From the NCBI GenBank assembly GCA_963920575.1, contig OY986969.1:5838001-5902000 (forward strand): a stretch of 64,000 nucleotides of DNA, given 5' to 3'. Positions 1 to 10,572 of the stretch are shown here, in pieces. The DNA comes from Narthecium ossifragum (lineage: Eukaryota; Streptophyta; Magnoliopsida; Dioscoreales; Nartheciaceae). The first letter of the stretch is position 1, and each line of letters opens with the position of its first letter. The notes beneath the pieces are model-generated. The model did no database searches. It saw only the letters and a program-made list of their open reading frames with translations, and was not told where the DNA came from. The translations under genes were made by a program, and so were the position numbers.

Positions 1-3000
1 TTGGCAATCTTAAACACCACTTTTGGTATGTAGCCACGACCTGGCGCATGACAGATATCCGACCCCTTCCTTCCAAAGCTGAAACGAATACAACTGGTAT
101 ACCTGTAACCTGCAAACAAAGTGATGATCATGATGAAAAACAGACTATGATCTCTGGTTTTAGGAAAAAAAAATTAAATATTATTATTTTAATAAAATAT
201 TATTAATATATACTTGTGGAGAAAATATTTATGGGGATATGCCTCATTTGGCAACGTCAACACCACGCTGACGTGGCCTTTCATTTTTTTAATCCCATCA
301 ATGAAGACATAACTTTATCTTACGTTTTTCATATTGAAGACGTAAGTTGAACTTGCATCTTTGACTTTTATCCCACACCACGTGACCAAGTGAAGAGAAA
401 AGCACAGGAATGAAGACACAGCGTCCGACACTCTCACGCCCTTCATGTCGGCTCTGGCGTCACTCTGTCCGATTGTTGTCGTTGCTTACCCGCTCTCACC
501 CAGCGTCATCCCTCGTCCCACACCTTCCCCACATGCTGACGGCCATTCTCCACTGACTCTGTGATCCGGACTCATCCATCCGCTCCGCCTGCGTCGACGT
601 CGTCCGCTCCATGGCCGCTGCCCACCCGCCCTCCGTACCCAGCCTCCTCCTGTCCCAGCTTGTTGACGCCCTCCTCTATGAGGGGGACCAATGCGCCCAG
701 GCGGCTCTCGCCCTTGTCTTGCCGCCGCCATCGACGTCGTAGCTGATGACGTTGTTGATGATCTCCGCCCTCATCTCCAGCGGTTGGTCCCCCACCTCGT
801 GAAATTGGTCAAGAGCAGCGCCTTCAAAGTGAAACCTACCTTTTTATCTCTGCTAGGCATCATTGTCGGTGCAAGCGGTGCATCCACCGCCACCCTCCTC
901 GGCGTGCTCCTCCCTGCCTCGTGGAATTCCTCCGTAGCGAGGAAGGCTGCAGCAGCGGAGGCCCTCTCCTGCCTCATGGATATTCCAGAAGCTAGCGAAG
1001 AAGGAAACAATGCATTGCCATCTTCATTGTCCAAATCACATTCATCTCATAGAGGTGCATTGTTTTCCTGTTCTCGACGATGCTCAATTCTAATCGGTGA
1101 ACATTCTATTCTTCTTTTGGTTGCAATTCCAAAAATTTGATCTTTTTCATTGTTTAGGCTTGCCAATGGAGCAGAAAGTATAGGCAATGGCCATTTTCCA
1201 GCCGGTTCGCATAGCTTTCTTCAATCTTCTTCACATGTCCTTGGGAGGAAGAAGAAAATCCCAACGAGCATATCTCCTCCTGATTGCTCACCTGTTGGCA
1301 GCATAAGAAAAGCGAACATTGCTCTCAGAAATACCATACATTGCGGCACCTGCCATTGACCTACAAGAAAGCTTCTGATTGGAAGACATCGCGGCACCTG
1401 CCACTTGGTGTTCGTTGGTTCTCCACTAAAGACGTAATTTCAAGTCTTAATAGCACTCTTCATCCTCTTCTCCACACTTGATCACGTGGTGTGGGATAAA
1501 AGTAAAAAACGTAAGTCCAAATTACGTCTTCAATATGAAAACGTAACGTGGAGTTACGTCTTCATTGGTAGAATTAAAAAAAATGAAAGACCATGCCTGG
1601 CGCTGATGTGGCCAAAGGAGGCATATCCCCAAAAATATTTTCTCCACAAGTATATATTAATAATATTTTATTAAAATAATATTATTTAAAAAAAATTCCC
1701 TGGTTGTATTTGCAAACTCCTTCGCATCTGGATGATGAAGATGTCATCTAGCAGAAACAAAGGAATCACCTTGAAATAACCAGGTTCATGTTTTCCACCA
1801 GTACACCAAAATTAAAATAAGATTTCAAATTTCTTAACTATCAAAAGATTGTGTCAATGATATAAAAGTCTCATTAGGCAAACTCCCTCAGCATTGTTTT
1901 CAAATCCACCAGAAAATCTATGTTGACTACACTACCTAGTGGATGTGATAGGAATGTTGGCACAAAAATCAATATAGCAAATGACCCTTCGAGCATCTAT
2001 TTACTTAGGTAAAATATAAATCCACGCAAAAGAAAAGAAAGAGAATTCTTCCCGATGATGCCAGATGATCCACCTTATACCCAAACATAGATATTCAGGT
2101 TCCTAAGATACCAAAATTTTATAAAGTGCAAAATATCCTGCAAATGAATACAAGATAACATCAAATAGCACCAAGTTCATTCATTTCTTAAGTTTGTCCA
2201 TGGCAAAACATCATAAAAGCCAACAGAAGCTAAAAATACAGGAAGTCTTATTTCTTCAGAATATGCAGTCCTGGAACAATTAAGGTTGAAGAAGAGGAAA
2301 GAAACCTGAGGTATGACTGACTGGATTTCCTGAGGCACAGCAGCAATAACCTTCTCGTAAAACATGGAATTCTGTTTTCCACGAAAAAGATCCATCTTAT
2401 TCACAATCACAACCAGACCACGTCCTTCTTCTATTGCTCGCCTTGCTATAAGTACTTCATCATGGTTCATGCTGCTCCTCGCTTTCGCAATCTGGACATC
2501 CATAAAAGGAAACTAAGAAAGGAATGATAATTTATACGTAAAACAATGGACGAAAGTCAAAAGGTTTCCAACAGTAGAGATCAACTCTTTTCACAGCACA
2601 ATATATATTTGATACTGCAGACAAACATGATCTGGATTGCAGAACATCATAAAATAGGCAACTTTACCTCTTCGCCATCAAGGACTAAAGCTATAACATG
2701 AGCTCTCATGAGGCTTTTTCTTGACTGTACAACACTCAATGATGACGGCCCTTTCTCCTGTCCTGATCTATGCAACCAACCTGCTGTGTCCACCTGAACA
2801 AGAAGCAAACAAAATAGAACAAACATGAGAAAGGCTTTGAATTTATTTATTTTCATAGGCTATTTTAGGTGAAGATCAGCCAAAATAGGCTTTGAGGAAA
2901 TAGATTATTCCATATTGATTTCAAATACATGCTAAAGTTTCCAGGCATAAAGGCTATCAGTGTCTATGTAACTTTAATGCCACAGCATGCTCAACAAGTT

Positions 3001-6000
3001 CATTTTTTCAGGAAATAGCTTGAAATCATTACTGTTCAACACAAATGACTAGAAGGGCTATCATGACTTTACCAACATAGGGACATCTGAGAGTATCCAG
3101 ATATACTCGATACAAGCCATTACACGAAAAAAAACTAACAGTAACTGTAGCTGAAGAATATGCAAACAGGGAAGAAGCACAATTATGTGCCTAAGTCAGA
3201 ACTCGTGCAGTCTATGCAACCAAGTTATCAAGCTAGAGGCATATGTTCCAATATATCCTTGAAAGAGCACAAAAAACACAGTTATAGAATCTAGGGAAGC
3301 AATATTTGATGAATCTAGATTTACCTCATTACCTAAATCTCATGAACTTAAGGAATCTAGCATTGAAATAAAAGCTTCTAAGGATATTCCTAATGAAGTT
3401 ACGGAACTGAGGAGAAGCAAATGACCTAAAGTATCGAAGACGTATGGAGATGATTTCTATATGTTCTTAATGGAAGGAACCACTGATAGTGTTGTGTGTC
3501 AAACACCAATTAGTTTGATGATTGAGTCTGATCCTAAAACTTTCAAAGAAGCTATGGCATCTTCTGATGCAGTTCTTTGGAAGGATGCTATTCAAGATGA
3601 GATGGAGTCAATAACATGTAACAATAGTTGGGTTTTAGTTGATCTTCCACATGGATCCTAACCTATTGGTTGTAAGTGGATATTTAAAAGGAAAAGAAAG
3701 GTTGATGGTACTATTGAAAAGTACAAAGCTAGATTGGTAGCTAAGGGATTTACACAAAAGGAAGGAATTGATTTCTTTGATATGTATGCCCTAGTAGCTA
3801 GGATGTCTTCTATATGTACTCTAATTGCTCTGGCTTCGATTTATAAGTTAGTAATTCACCATATCAATTTTAAAGCCCCATTTTTAAATGGTGAATTAGA
3901 TGAGGAAATATACATGGAGCAACCTGAGGGTTTCATCATGCTAGGAAAAGAGAAGAAAGTATGTAAACTCATACGCTCTTTATATGATTTAAAGCAAGCT
4001 CTGAAACAATGGCATGTAAAATTCAATCAAGTTATTTTAGCTAATGGTTTTCTTGTTAATCAATCAGATAAAGGTGTTTATAGCAGATTTTAGTGGGGGG
4101 AAAGGAGTTATAATTTGTTTATATGTTGATGATATGCTTATCTTTGGTTCTGATTTGCATGAAGTAGAATATGTTAAAACACTTTTATCTAGCAGTTTTG
4201 ACATGAAAGATACGGACGCAGCAAATGTGATCTTAGGCATTAAAACGTTCAAAAGATATGGTAGCTTAATGTTAACTGAAAGCCCCTATATTGAGAAAAT
4301 TCTCAAAAAGTTCAAACACTTCGATTGTTCGTCGGTATCTACACCATTCACATCAAGTGATAGATTGCTACTTAATACTGGTAGGGCAGTGTCTTAGCTG
4401 GAATATGCAAAAGTCATTGGATGCTTAATGTATGCTACGACTAGTACGCGACCCAACATCGCTTTTGCGGTGGGAAAGCTAAGTAGATATACTAGCAATC
4501 CAGGGCAAAGACATTGGGATGTTGTTCATAGAGTTCTAAAATATTTAAAAGAGACTATGGACTATAGCATATGTTACACTGGAGATCCAACGGTTTTAGA
4601 AGGATTCACAGATGCGAGTTGGATCACAAATTTAGAAAATCACTCTTCAAATAGTGGAAAGGTTTTCTTACTTAGTGGGGGAGCTATTTCTTGGGGATCC
4701 AAGAAACAAACTTGTATTGCTGACTCCAACATGGCTTCTAAGTTTGTAGCTTAAGCTGCAACAAGAACGAAACAGAATGGCTTAGGAGTTTTTTATTGAA
4801 ACTACTTTTATGGCCTAGGCTTATGTCTCCTATTTCCATTCATTGTGATAGCCAGGCAACTTTGGCTAAGGCGTATAGCAGTACCTACAATGGAAAGTCT
4901 AGACACATAGGACTAAGACATAGCCATGTGCAACAGTTGATACAATATGGAGTTATCACTGCGGATTTTGTTAGATCCTGCCAGAATTTGGCAGACCCTC
5001 TAACAAAAGGTCCGTCTAGAGACTTAGTCTATAAGACAGCTCATGGGATGAGTCTAAAGTCCATTTCAAAATTTAATTAATGATGGAACCTCAACTCAAC
5101 TCATGAAAACTTCATGTTTTGAGTTCAATGAATGATAGTACATCATGCTATTTAATGCAAGCATCACATAAATTTCATCCCAAGGTTACAATTAGGGTGA
5201 GCTAATGCTCTTAATGAGTCAAGGGATCTTGAGTTCAAGTATTTGTTTATGGGAATACTATTTGATTCACCTATATCAATGTAGAAGTGGGGCCGCTTCT
5301 AAGAGTTTAAGGGACTTTAACTCTAAGCGTTATTGAAAGGATATGAGACACATGGCCAAAAATTCAGAGTACAAACTATGCCAATAACATTTAATGCAAT
5401 ACTCAAAAAGAGCACATCTGAAACTTGCTATTACCAAATAGATAGTGCGTCCCTCAAACTGGAACTGTGCTCTGATAGAATCCCTTGTCAAGCCAGCTTC
5501 TGGACCAACCAAAACTCTATTTTCTTGCAATAGGACATTAAGCAGTGTAGACTTTCCAACATTTGGTCGCCCAACTATCGCCAACTGCAAAGGCAACTTA
5601 TTCTCCTCGGTTTCTGAGCAACTATCATCATCTTTGATTTCGTCATCTAGATATTCCAACAAGACATAGACATTACTAATAGGTTATGATGCAGATGGAC
5701 TATCAACAGAAAGACAATAGAGATTAAAAGACCTAGAAGCGTCTAGATCATTTCTCACGATGAATTCTTAAAACACAATCGCACAGACTAGATAGCATTA
5801 TAAAGTATACTACTTGAATATCGGCGTCTATAAATCAGACACAATGCACACAAAATCACGCACATGGTGGAAGAGGTCTCCACAAATTAGTTTTAAAACA
5901 TTGTCCCACTTTTGTGCATAGTATTACTTCTCCTTGTTTTTGTTTGTAGGTTCAGTCATAAAAATGGGAGGATCCAAGATGCAGACATGTCGCCAAACTT

Positions 6001-7319
6001 AGTACAAGTCCTGGACAAACACTTTGGTAACTCTAAGTTATGATGCTTCCCCAAACACTGTTGCAACTCTAGTTTCCAAATTTCTATGCAAATTCAATCA
6101 TTAGCAGTATATATTTAACCAGAATATATGAATGCAATCAATGCCACTACAGAGGCTGAACTAAGAAACCAAGACAATTAAAGATAATTCTCAAAATTAG
6201 TCAAAAGGGAACTAATAAATATACATTGGTACATCATCGGCATACCATTAGGAACTTGACGCACATAATCTTCCAACAATGGCCTGAGAATCTCATAAAG
6301 CTCGGCCATTCCCAATCCAGTCTCCGCAGATATGGCAATGGGATCCCCGAATCCCAAACTATGAGCTTCTCCTGCCTCTGCAGTGAGAAGCCCACGCTCA
6401 TCAAGCGACTCACACTTATTCATTGCCACAATGGTTTTTATCCCAAGCGCATACTTCCTCAACCATTTCCCAACTTCCAAATCGAGCGGTTGCAATCCAT
6501 CTCTACAAAGGGCAACGTTTCAAAGTGAGTCTATGTCCAATCATAAGATAAATGCCACGGTGATATCGAGAGTAATGATTCAAAACTAACCTCACATCGA
6601 TCAAGAAAATGGCGAATTGGGACCTGGAAAGTACACCGCCGGTCATCTCCGCGGTGCGCTCAAGAATGCTCCCCGAGGTTGCTGCTGTCTCGAGGCCGGC
6701 AGAGTCAAGCACGCGAAACCGGAGGTCACCGAGCTTGGCAATGCCCTCGCGGATATCGCGAGTGACATGGTCACCGGGAGTGTTGTACACCAGTGCCTCC
6801 CTCCTTCGTATCAACCTTCAAAACCATCGCCAATCAAAACCGAGTTCACCACCCAAAATGCTTAGATTCACACATCGAAATCTCGAATTGGACGTGGTGA
6901 AGAGAAGATTACCGATTGAAGAGGGCAGACTTGCCGACATTGGGGCGGCCGACAAGGATGACTGTCGGGAGGCGAGCGGGATCGATCTTCGTGAAATCTA
7001 CTCGTGGCGTGCTATTCTTCCTATTCTTCTTGCCTTTCTCCTTCTTGATACCGGGACTGAGTTCAGGGTCGAAGGTAGAGACAGTGGAGAAAGCAGCCTC
7101 AGGGCGGCACGGGCACGGCGGCGGCGAGCGGGGGTAGAGATAGGAGTGGCGATGTGTCTGGGTTTTGGGCAGCAAAGTGTTCGCGTTGTTGGTCACGGTG
7201 GGAAGGATTTGGGCGGTGCGGGCTCGGTTTAGGACAAACCGGAGCAAAGCACGAGCCATCCCCAGAGAGAGAGAGAGAGGGTTGTGCAGGGGTTTTAGCG
7301 CCACCCCGGTGGCCGCCAT
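1..7319 (-). CDS. DER: Der/EngA-type GTPase with two tandem G domains, organelle-targeted (3' end beyond window)
   Basis: Exons read on the minus strand are 7319-6913, 6815-6591, 6502-6233, 5675-5435, 2793-2668, 2491-2306 and 109 to the window edge. All joins are in frame with GT-AG borders; the end of exon 3 is the least certain (6246 is another donor, but only 6233 keeps phase). The protein has two Era-like G domains. The first P-loop, GRPNVGKS, is near residue 124, with DSAG and an NKCE G4 motif near 239. The second P-loop is at 336-343, with DTAGW near 383 and NKMD at 454-457. The last exon starts the C-terminal KH-like domain (TYQKW). Der GTPases act in assembly of the large ribosomal subunit. 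The N-terminus is basic with few acids, as in an organelle presequence; Met21 at 7259 is another possible start. Introns hold a Pack-MULE-like element and a Copia relic. The family is certain; plastid versus mitochondrion is not. Confidence 0.9.
176..1687. mobile_element. Pack-MULE-like element 1, in the last visible Der intron
   Basis: Terminal inverted repeats of about 215 bp lie at 176-392 and 1475-1687 and match over their whole length with scattered differences. A 10-bp direct repeat, AAAAAAAATT, flanks the element at 166-175 and 1688-1697, in the size range of Mutator-like target duplications, although its A-rich composition weakens it. The interior is GC-rich and holds a host-gene fragment, described separately, instead of a transposase. 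The arms contain many ACGT cores. Long arms, a 9-10 bp duplication and captured gene DNA together point to a non-autonomous Mutator-like element. It lies between Der exons 6 and 7 and should be spliced out of the Der transcript. Confidence 0.72.
559..1000 (+). pseudogene. Captured TORTIFOLIA1/SPIRAL2-like ARM-repeat gene fragment
   Basis: Between the arms of element 1 the plus strand encodes a piece of a plant microtubule-associated protein of the TORTIFOLIA1 type. One frame, about 559-720, carries an ARM-type repeat ([16 protein letters not shown]). The next frame, about 720-1000, continues with [13 protein letters not shown], then [19 protein letters not shown] and [10 protein letters not shown], which are typical of this family. 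The switch needs a one-base indel near 715-720, and there is no complete start or C-terminal part. The fragment is therefore not a working gene. It lies antisense to the Der gene. The family call rests on recognised motifs and order, not on a search. Confidence 0.65.
3285..5080 (+). mobile_element. Degenerate Ty1/Copia polyprotein relic (reverse transcriptase and RNase H)
   Basis: Plus-strand reading shows the C-terminal half of a Copia polyprotein: a region before RT with YGDDFYMF, the RT entry motif [45 protein letters not shown], the catalytic YVDDML near 4120, and RNase H with a TDAS-like motif and [11 protein letters not shown] (canonical ADST-AEY). It is broken by stops near 3447, 3659, 4091, 4395 and 4752 and by at least one frameshift near 4080. 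gag, protease and integrase are not visible and I found no convincing LTR pair. It is an old fragment, opposite to the host gene, inside the 2.6-kb Der intron between exons 4 and 5. Confidence 0.85.
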
Positions 7320-7786
7320 TGGAGCATCTGCATCAGCTCTTGTTTACCGATCCTCTAAACCACAGCCACTTCCTATATTTTACACATTTCATCCAACAAC
7401 ACATGAGATACTCTAAATTATTCTCCATACCATTTAAATATTCATATATTCATTCTTTTTTTATATTTTTTATTTATTATTCATTGCAAAAGTGATAAAA
7501 GGATAAATAAATTGGGAGAATAGATTTTAAAAAAGGAAAAGTCACATTTTATTATTAAACTAGTACTCACCCGTTTTGCATTTCTCTTATCAATAAACCA
7601 TAAAAATGTATTAAAAAAATATGATAATATGAGAACACATAGAGGATGACACATGCGAGATAGAACTGCTTGGAAGGGTTGCCCCCCTTGAATGATGAAA
7701 GAAGGCCATGATGGATGTTAATTATATGTTGAAAGTAAGGTTGAAAGAAACTTTAGCTTACTACAAAGAAGTCATAAGAAACATAC
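7320..7786. other. Short intergenic spacer between the Der gene and the unknown minus-strand gene
   Basis: This holds the presumed 5' flank of the Der gene. A short GA/CT run around 7264-7280 lies within the first codons and leader, and AT-rich sequence follows from 7420 to 7640. The last exon of the upstream unknown gene should also lie here, but I could not settle its splice site. Confidence 0.4.
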
Positions 7787-10430
7787 CTAATCACACAATT
7801 AATGTTAGCAGGAAGTTTGCCCTCCTGCCACCCATGCAAAACAGCAACCAAACAATGATCCTACAAAGCAAAAACTCCAGTCAAGGAAAAACAAAATAAA
7901 GAGCATAATGAATGACTTCTTGATAAATAGTCTAATAATGAGCATAAAAAAAAACCAATTTGTTAAATTTCTTAACATCTATATCTAGTTTCCACCTAAT
8001 AAATGGGGACTAAATATATAGCTATAAAACATCTGAAAGTGACTCTTCTAATCAGTCATAAATGATTACGAACATTAACCTGTACAATAATCAGGGATGT
8101 CATTGATTAAGGAATACCATCACAGTTGCTATTCAGTTTAGTTCGAAGGCTATAGAAGATGACAATCTGTCTACAAAAATAAGAGAGCTACATACTATGT
8201 TGGTATTCATGTGCAACAAAGTCAGAAATCACAAAAAGAGAAAAAGAAGAAGAAGAAAGTCGAGGCCACACAGTTGGAAATCTGAATAGCAACTGTGGAT
8301 TCCCTTCAGCAGCTGGAGCTCCGTCAAAGTTCGCTCTCACAGCAAATTCATACCTCTGACGCACTCAAGAAACCAATAGAGAAGATTACCACACCCAACT
8401 ATTAATACGCTAGCTAACCAACCTAGCTTGTTCTATATCCTTATTCCAATCATTATAGCCATAAGGTCCAAGAATACATATTCTTAGAATTCAGAAGAAA
8501 GCAGTCGCGTAATCAAAGAACTGAAAAATAGTTCAGATCAAAACAGGGAATTGATAATTCATTAGCACTGAATTTGAAAGGACTTATAGCCATAAGGTCC
8601 AAGAATACATATTCTTGGAATTCAGAAGTAAGCAGTCGCGTAATCAAAGAACTGAAAAATAGTTCAGATCAAAACAGGGACTTGATAATTCATTAGCACT
8701 GAATTTGAAAGGACTAATTTTTTTTTAAGATCCTCAAAACACATCCTTTAGAAAAAGCCCCAAAAATTGTGTTTCTAAACTAACCCAAGGAGAAAACTGA
8801 CAGGAAAAGCTCATAAAAGAAGGGGAAAAAGAACAATTTGAGGAAAGGATTCGAGATTAGGAACTTATTAGCAGAGGGATAGATTAAAATGAAAAGAATG
8901 GGACCAAAAACTTAAAATTAATTCAGCACAATAGCCAGCAATACATATCCAACAAAAGCTAAAATATCAGAAGAAAAAGAACCTTACTCAGATAATAAAA
9001 AAAAAATAAAAAAAAGACCATCCTAATCCAAACTACGACCAATCAGTAAAAGCAAAGGGACACAGAAAAGTTTAAGTTAATTCCTCAGCTTTATTCCATA
9101 CGCGAACACATAGGACCGAAATGAGAGAAAATCTGAATGTCGGTTAAAGATGAGTGCGGAGCAACATTTAAGACTTGAGAACACTTGACTGGATTGAGCA
9201 AAGATGAGGTTAATTCAATTTATTTATGATATAGGATGTAGGAAAAAAAATTCTTTCTGGTTATCAGGCCACCACTCATGACATCATGGTATCATCCAAG
9301 AATGCAGTGAAGTCTTTCATGAAAATGAAACGGAAGCAAAATAGATATATCATGAAAAAGAGAAACCTATAAATCCTTGAGTGTAAATTAGGGATAAACC
9401 TCTTGCTCATAAGCAAAATCCTTGATTTGGTTTCCACCGTATGATTAAGGCAAAGAAGAGTGTAAATTAGGGAAATATAGAGTGCTTTTACTACGTGAAA
9501 TTAGGAGTAATTGACAAATATGTGAACCAAGAAGTAGTGGAAAAAATTGATGACACTTACTTTCTTATGTCGAATACCAGAGGAAACAATGATCAGGAGG
9601 GTGAAAGAATACAAAGAAAACTAAAACAGATGAACAATTGGGGAACCGTTTGGTTAATAATCGATATACCAATTCGATTACAAATCTAACAGCGTAAAAC
9701 CGATCGGAGATCAAAAGAATCCTCTTCCGATTTCAAACTCTCACATGAGGGAGATCCGCGAAAACAAACCAAAAATTCACAACTTTCTCAAATGCTACTA
9801 CCAATCCAACAGCAAACTCTCATTGACGCAGTCTTTTTTATCTATCATAGAGTACCTTTGATCGAGCCAACCGTGCCAGAAATGGGAGAGAAGATCGCTT
9901 AGAGCAAATGGAACATAATTGAGACTGCTGAACTGGCCCAATAAGAAAGGCTGTGATCATGTATATTTCAGGTGTGGCTGTCTTCTCTACCTCCCCCTCC
10001 CCTCCCCCAAAACTCAGCAAGTTCTGAAACCAATGGAAAAAATTAAGAGTAATGAAATTAGGGGAAGAACGAGAGCGGAGGAGAGACCACATAGGGTAGT
10101 TCTTCATATGTATCAGGTAACAAAATTGAAGTAATTTACCTGGGCGTGGGCGTCGGGGTTCAGGCCGTAGGCGAGGTTAGAAGAGCGGATGAGAGAGAGA
10201 AAGGAGAGAGGAAGGTCGGGACAGCGTTCCGGCGAGAGCTTGACTGGGAGACCCCCGGGAAGAGGGAGAGCGACCCAGGACTTGGTCAGCGACGGGAGCT
10301 CGGAGAAGCGGGGAGGGATTGAGAGAAGGGGCGGAGGAAGGTGACCTGGGGGATGAGGAGCGTCGAAGAGAGAGAGAGAGAGAGAGGCGGTTGGCGAGAG
10401 GGGACGAAGGATATGGCTGGGCGGGTTAGC
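7787..10430 (-). CDS. Unrecognised protein-coding gene, three exons visible (partial model)
   Basis: Three minus-strand exons join in one frame: about 10430-10140 (ends CAG before GTAAAT), 8355-8272 (28 codons, ends before GTGTGG) and 7860-7787 (ends AG before GTATGT). Exon 1 ends with residues such as LPLSFLSLIRSSNLAYGLN, exon 2 contains RYEFAVRANFDGAPAAEGN, and exon 3 has DHCLVAVLHGWQEGKLP. The text looks like real protein, with good codon use and consensus splice sites, but I do not recognise the family. The reading frame of exon 1 has no ATG: it is open only back to a stop at about 10433. An ATG at about 10432 lies in another frame and is separated from it by a CT microsatellite. The terminal exon is unresolved. 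Intron 1 (10139-8356) is about 1.8 kb and contains a tandem duplication. Confidence 0.45.
8454..8715. repeat. Recent tandem duplication, 2 x 131 bp, in an intron
   Basis: Positions 8454-8584 are repeated directly at 8585-8715 with only about three differences. The unit begins TATAGCCATAAGGTCC. The near-identity points to a recent event. It lies inside intron 1 of the unrecognised gene. Confidence 0.9.
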
Positions 10431-10436
10431 ATAACC

Positions 10437-10572
10437 CTAAACCCATCGATCTCCCTTTTTGCACTTTAGCCTAAACCCATCGATCTCCCTTTTTGCACTT
10501 TAGCCTAAACCAATCGATCTCCCTTTTTGCACTTTAGCCTAAACCCATCAATCTCCCTTTTTGCACTTTAGC
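10437..10572. repeat. Four tandem copies of a 34-bp unit
   Basis: Four head-to-tail units start at 10437, 10471, 10505 and 10539, each containing AATCGATCTCCC or a one-base variant and TTTTTGCACTTTAGC. A related motif (TCCTAAAGTGCAAAA) occurs inverted near 10862. The array lies just upstream of the presumed start of the unrecognised gene. Confidence 0.9.

Noticed and set aside
6609..7232. Long plus-strand open frame (207 aa) over the Der first exons
   Set aside because: It is antisense to exons 1-2 of the Der gene, where motifs and splice sites are clear, and crosses an intron without any recognisable protein feature.
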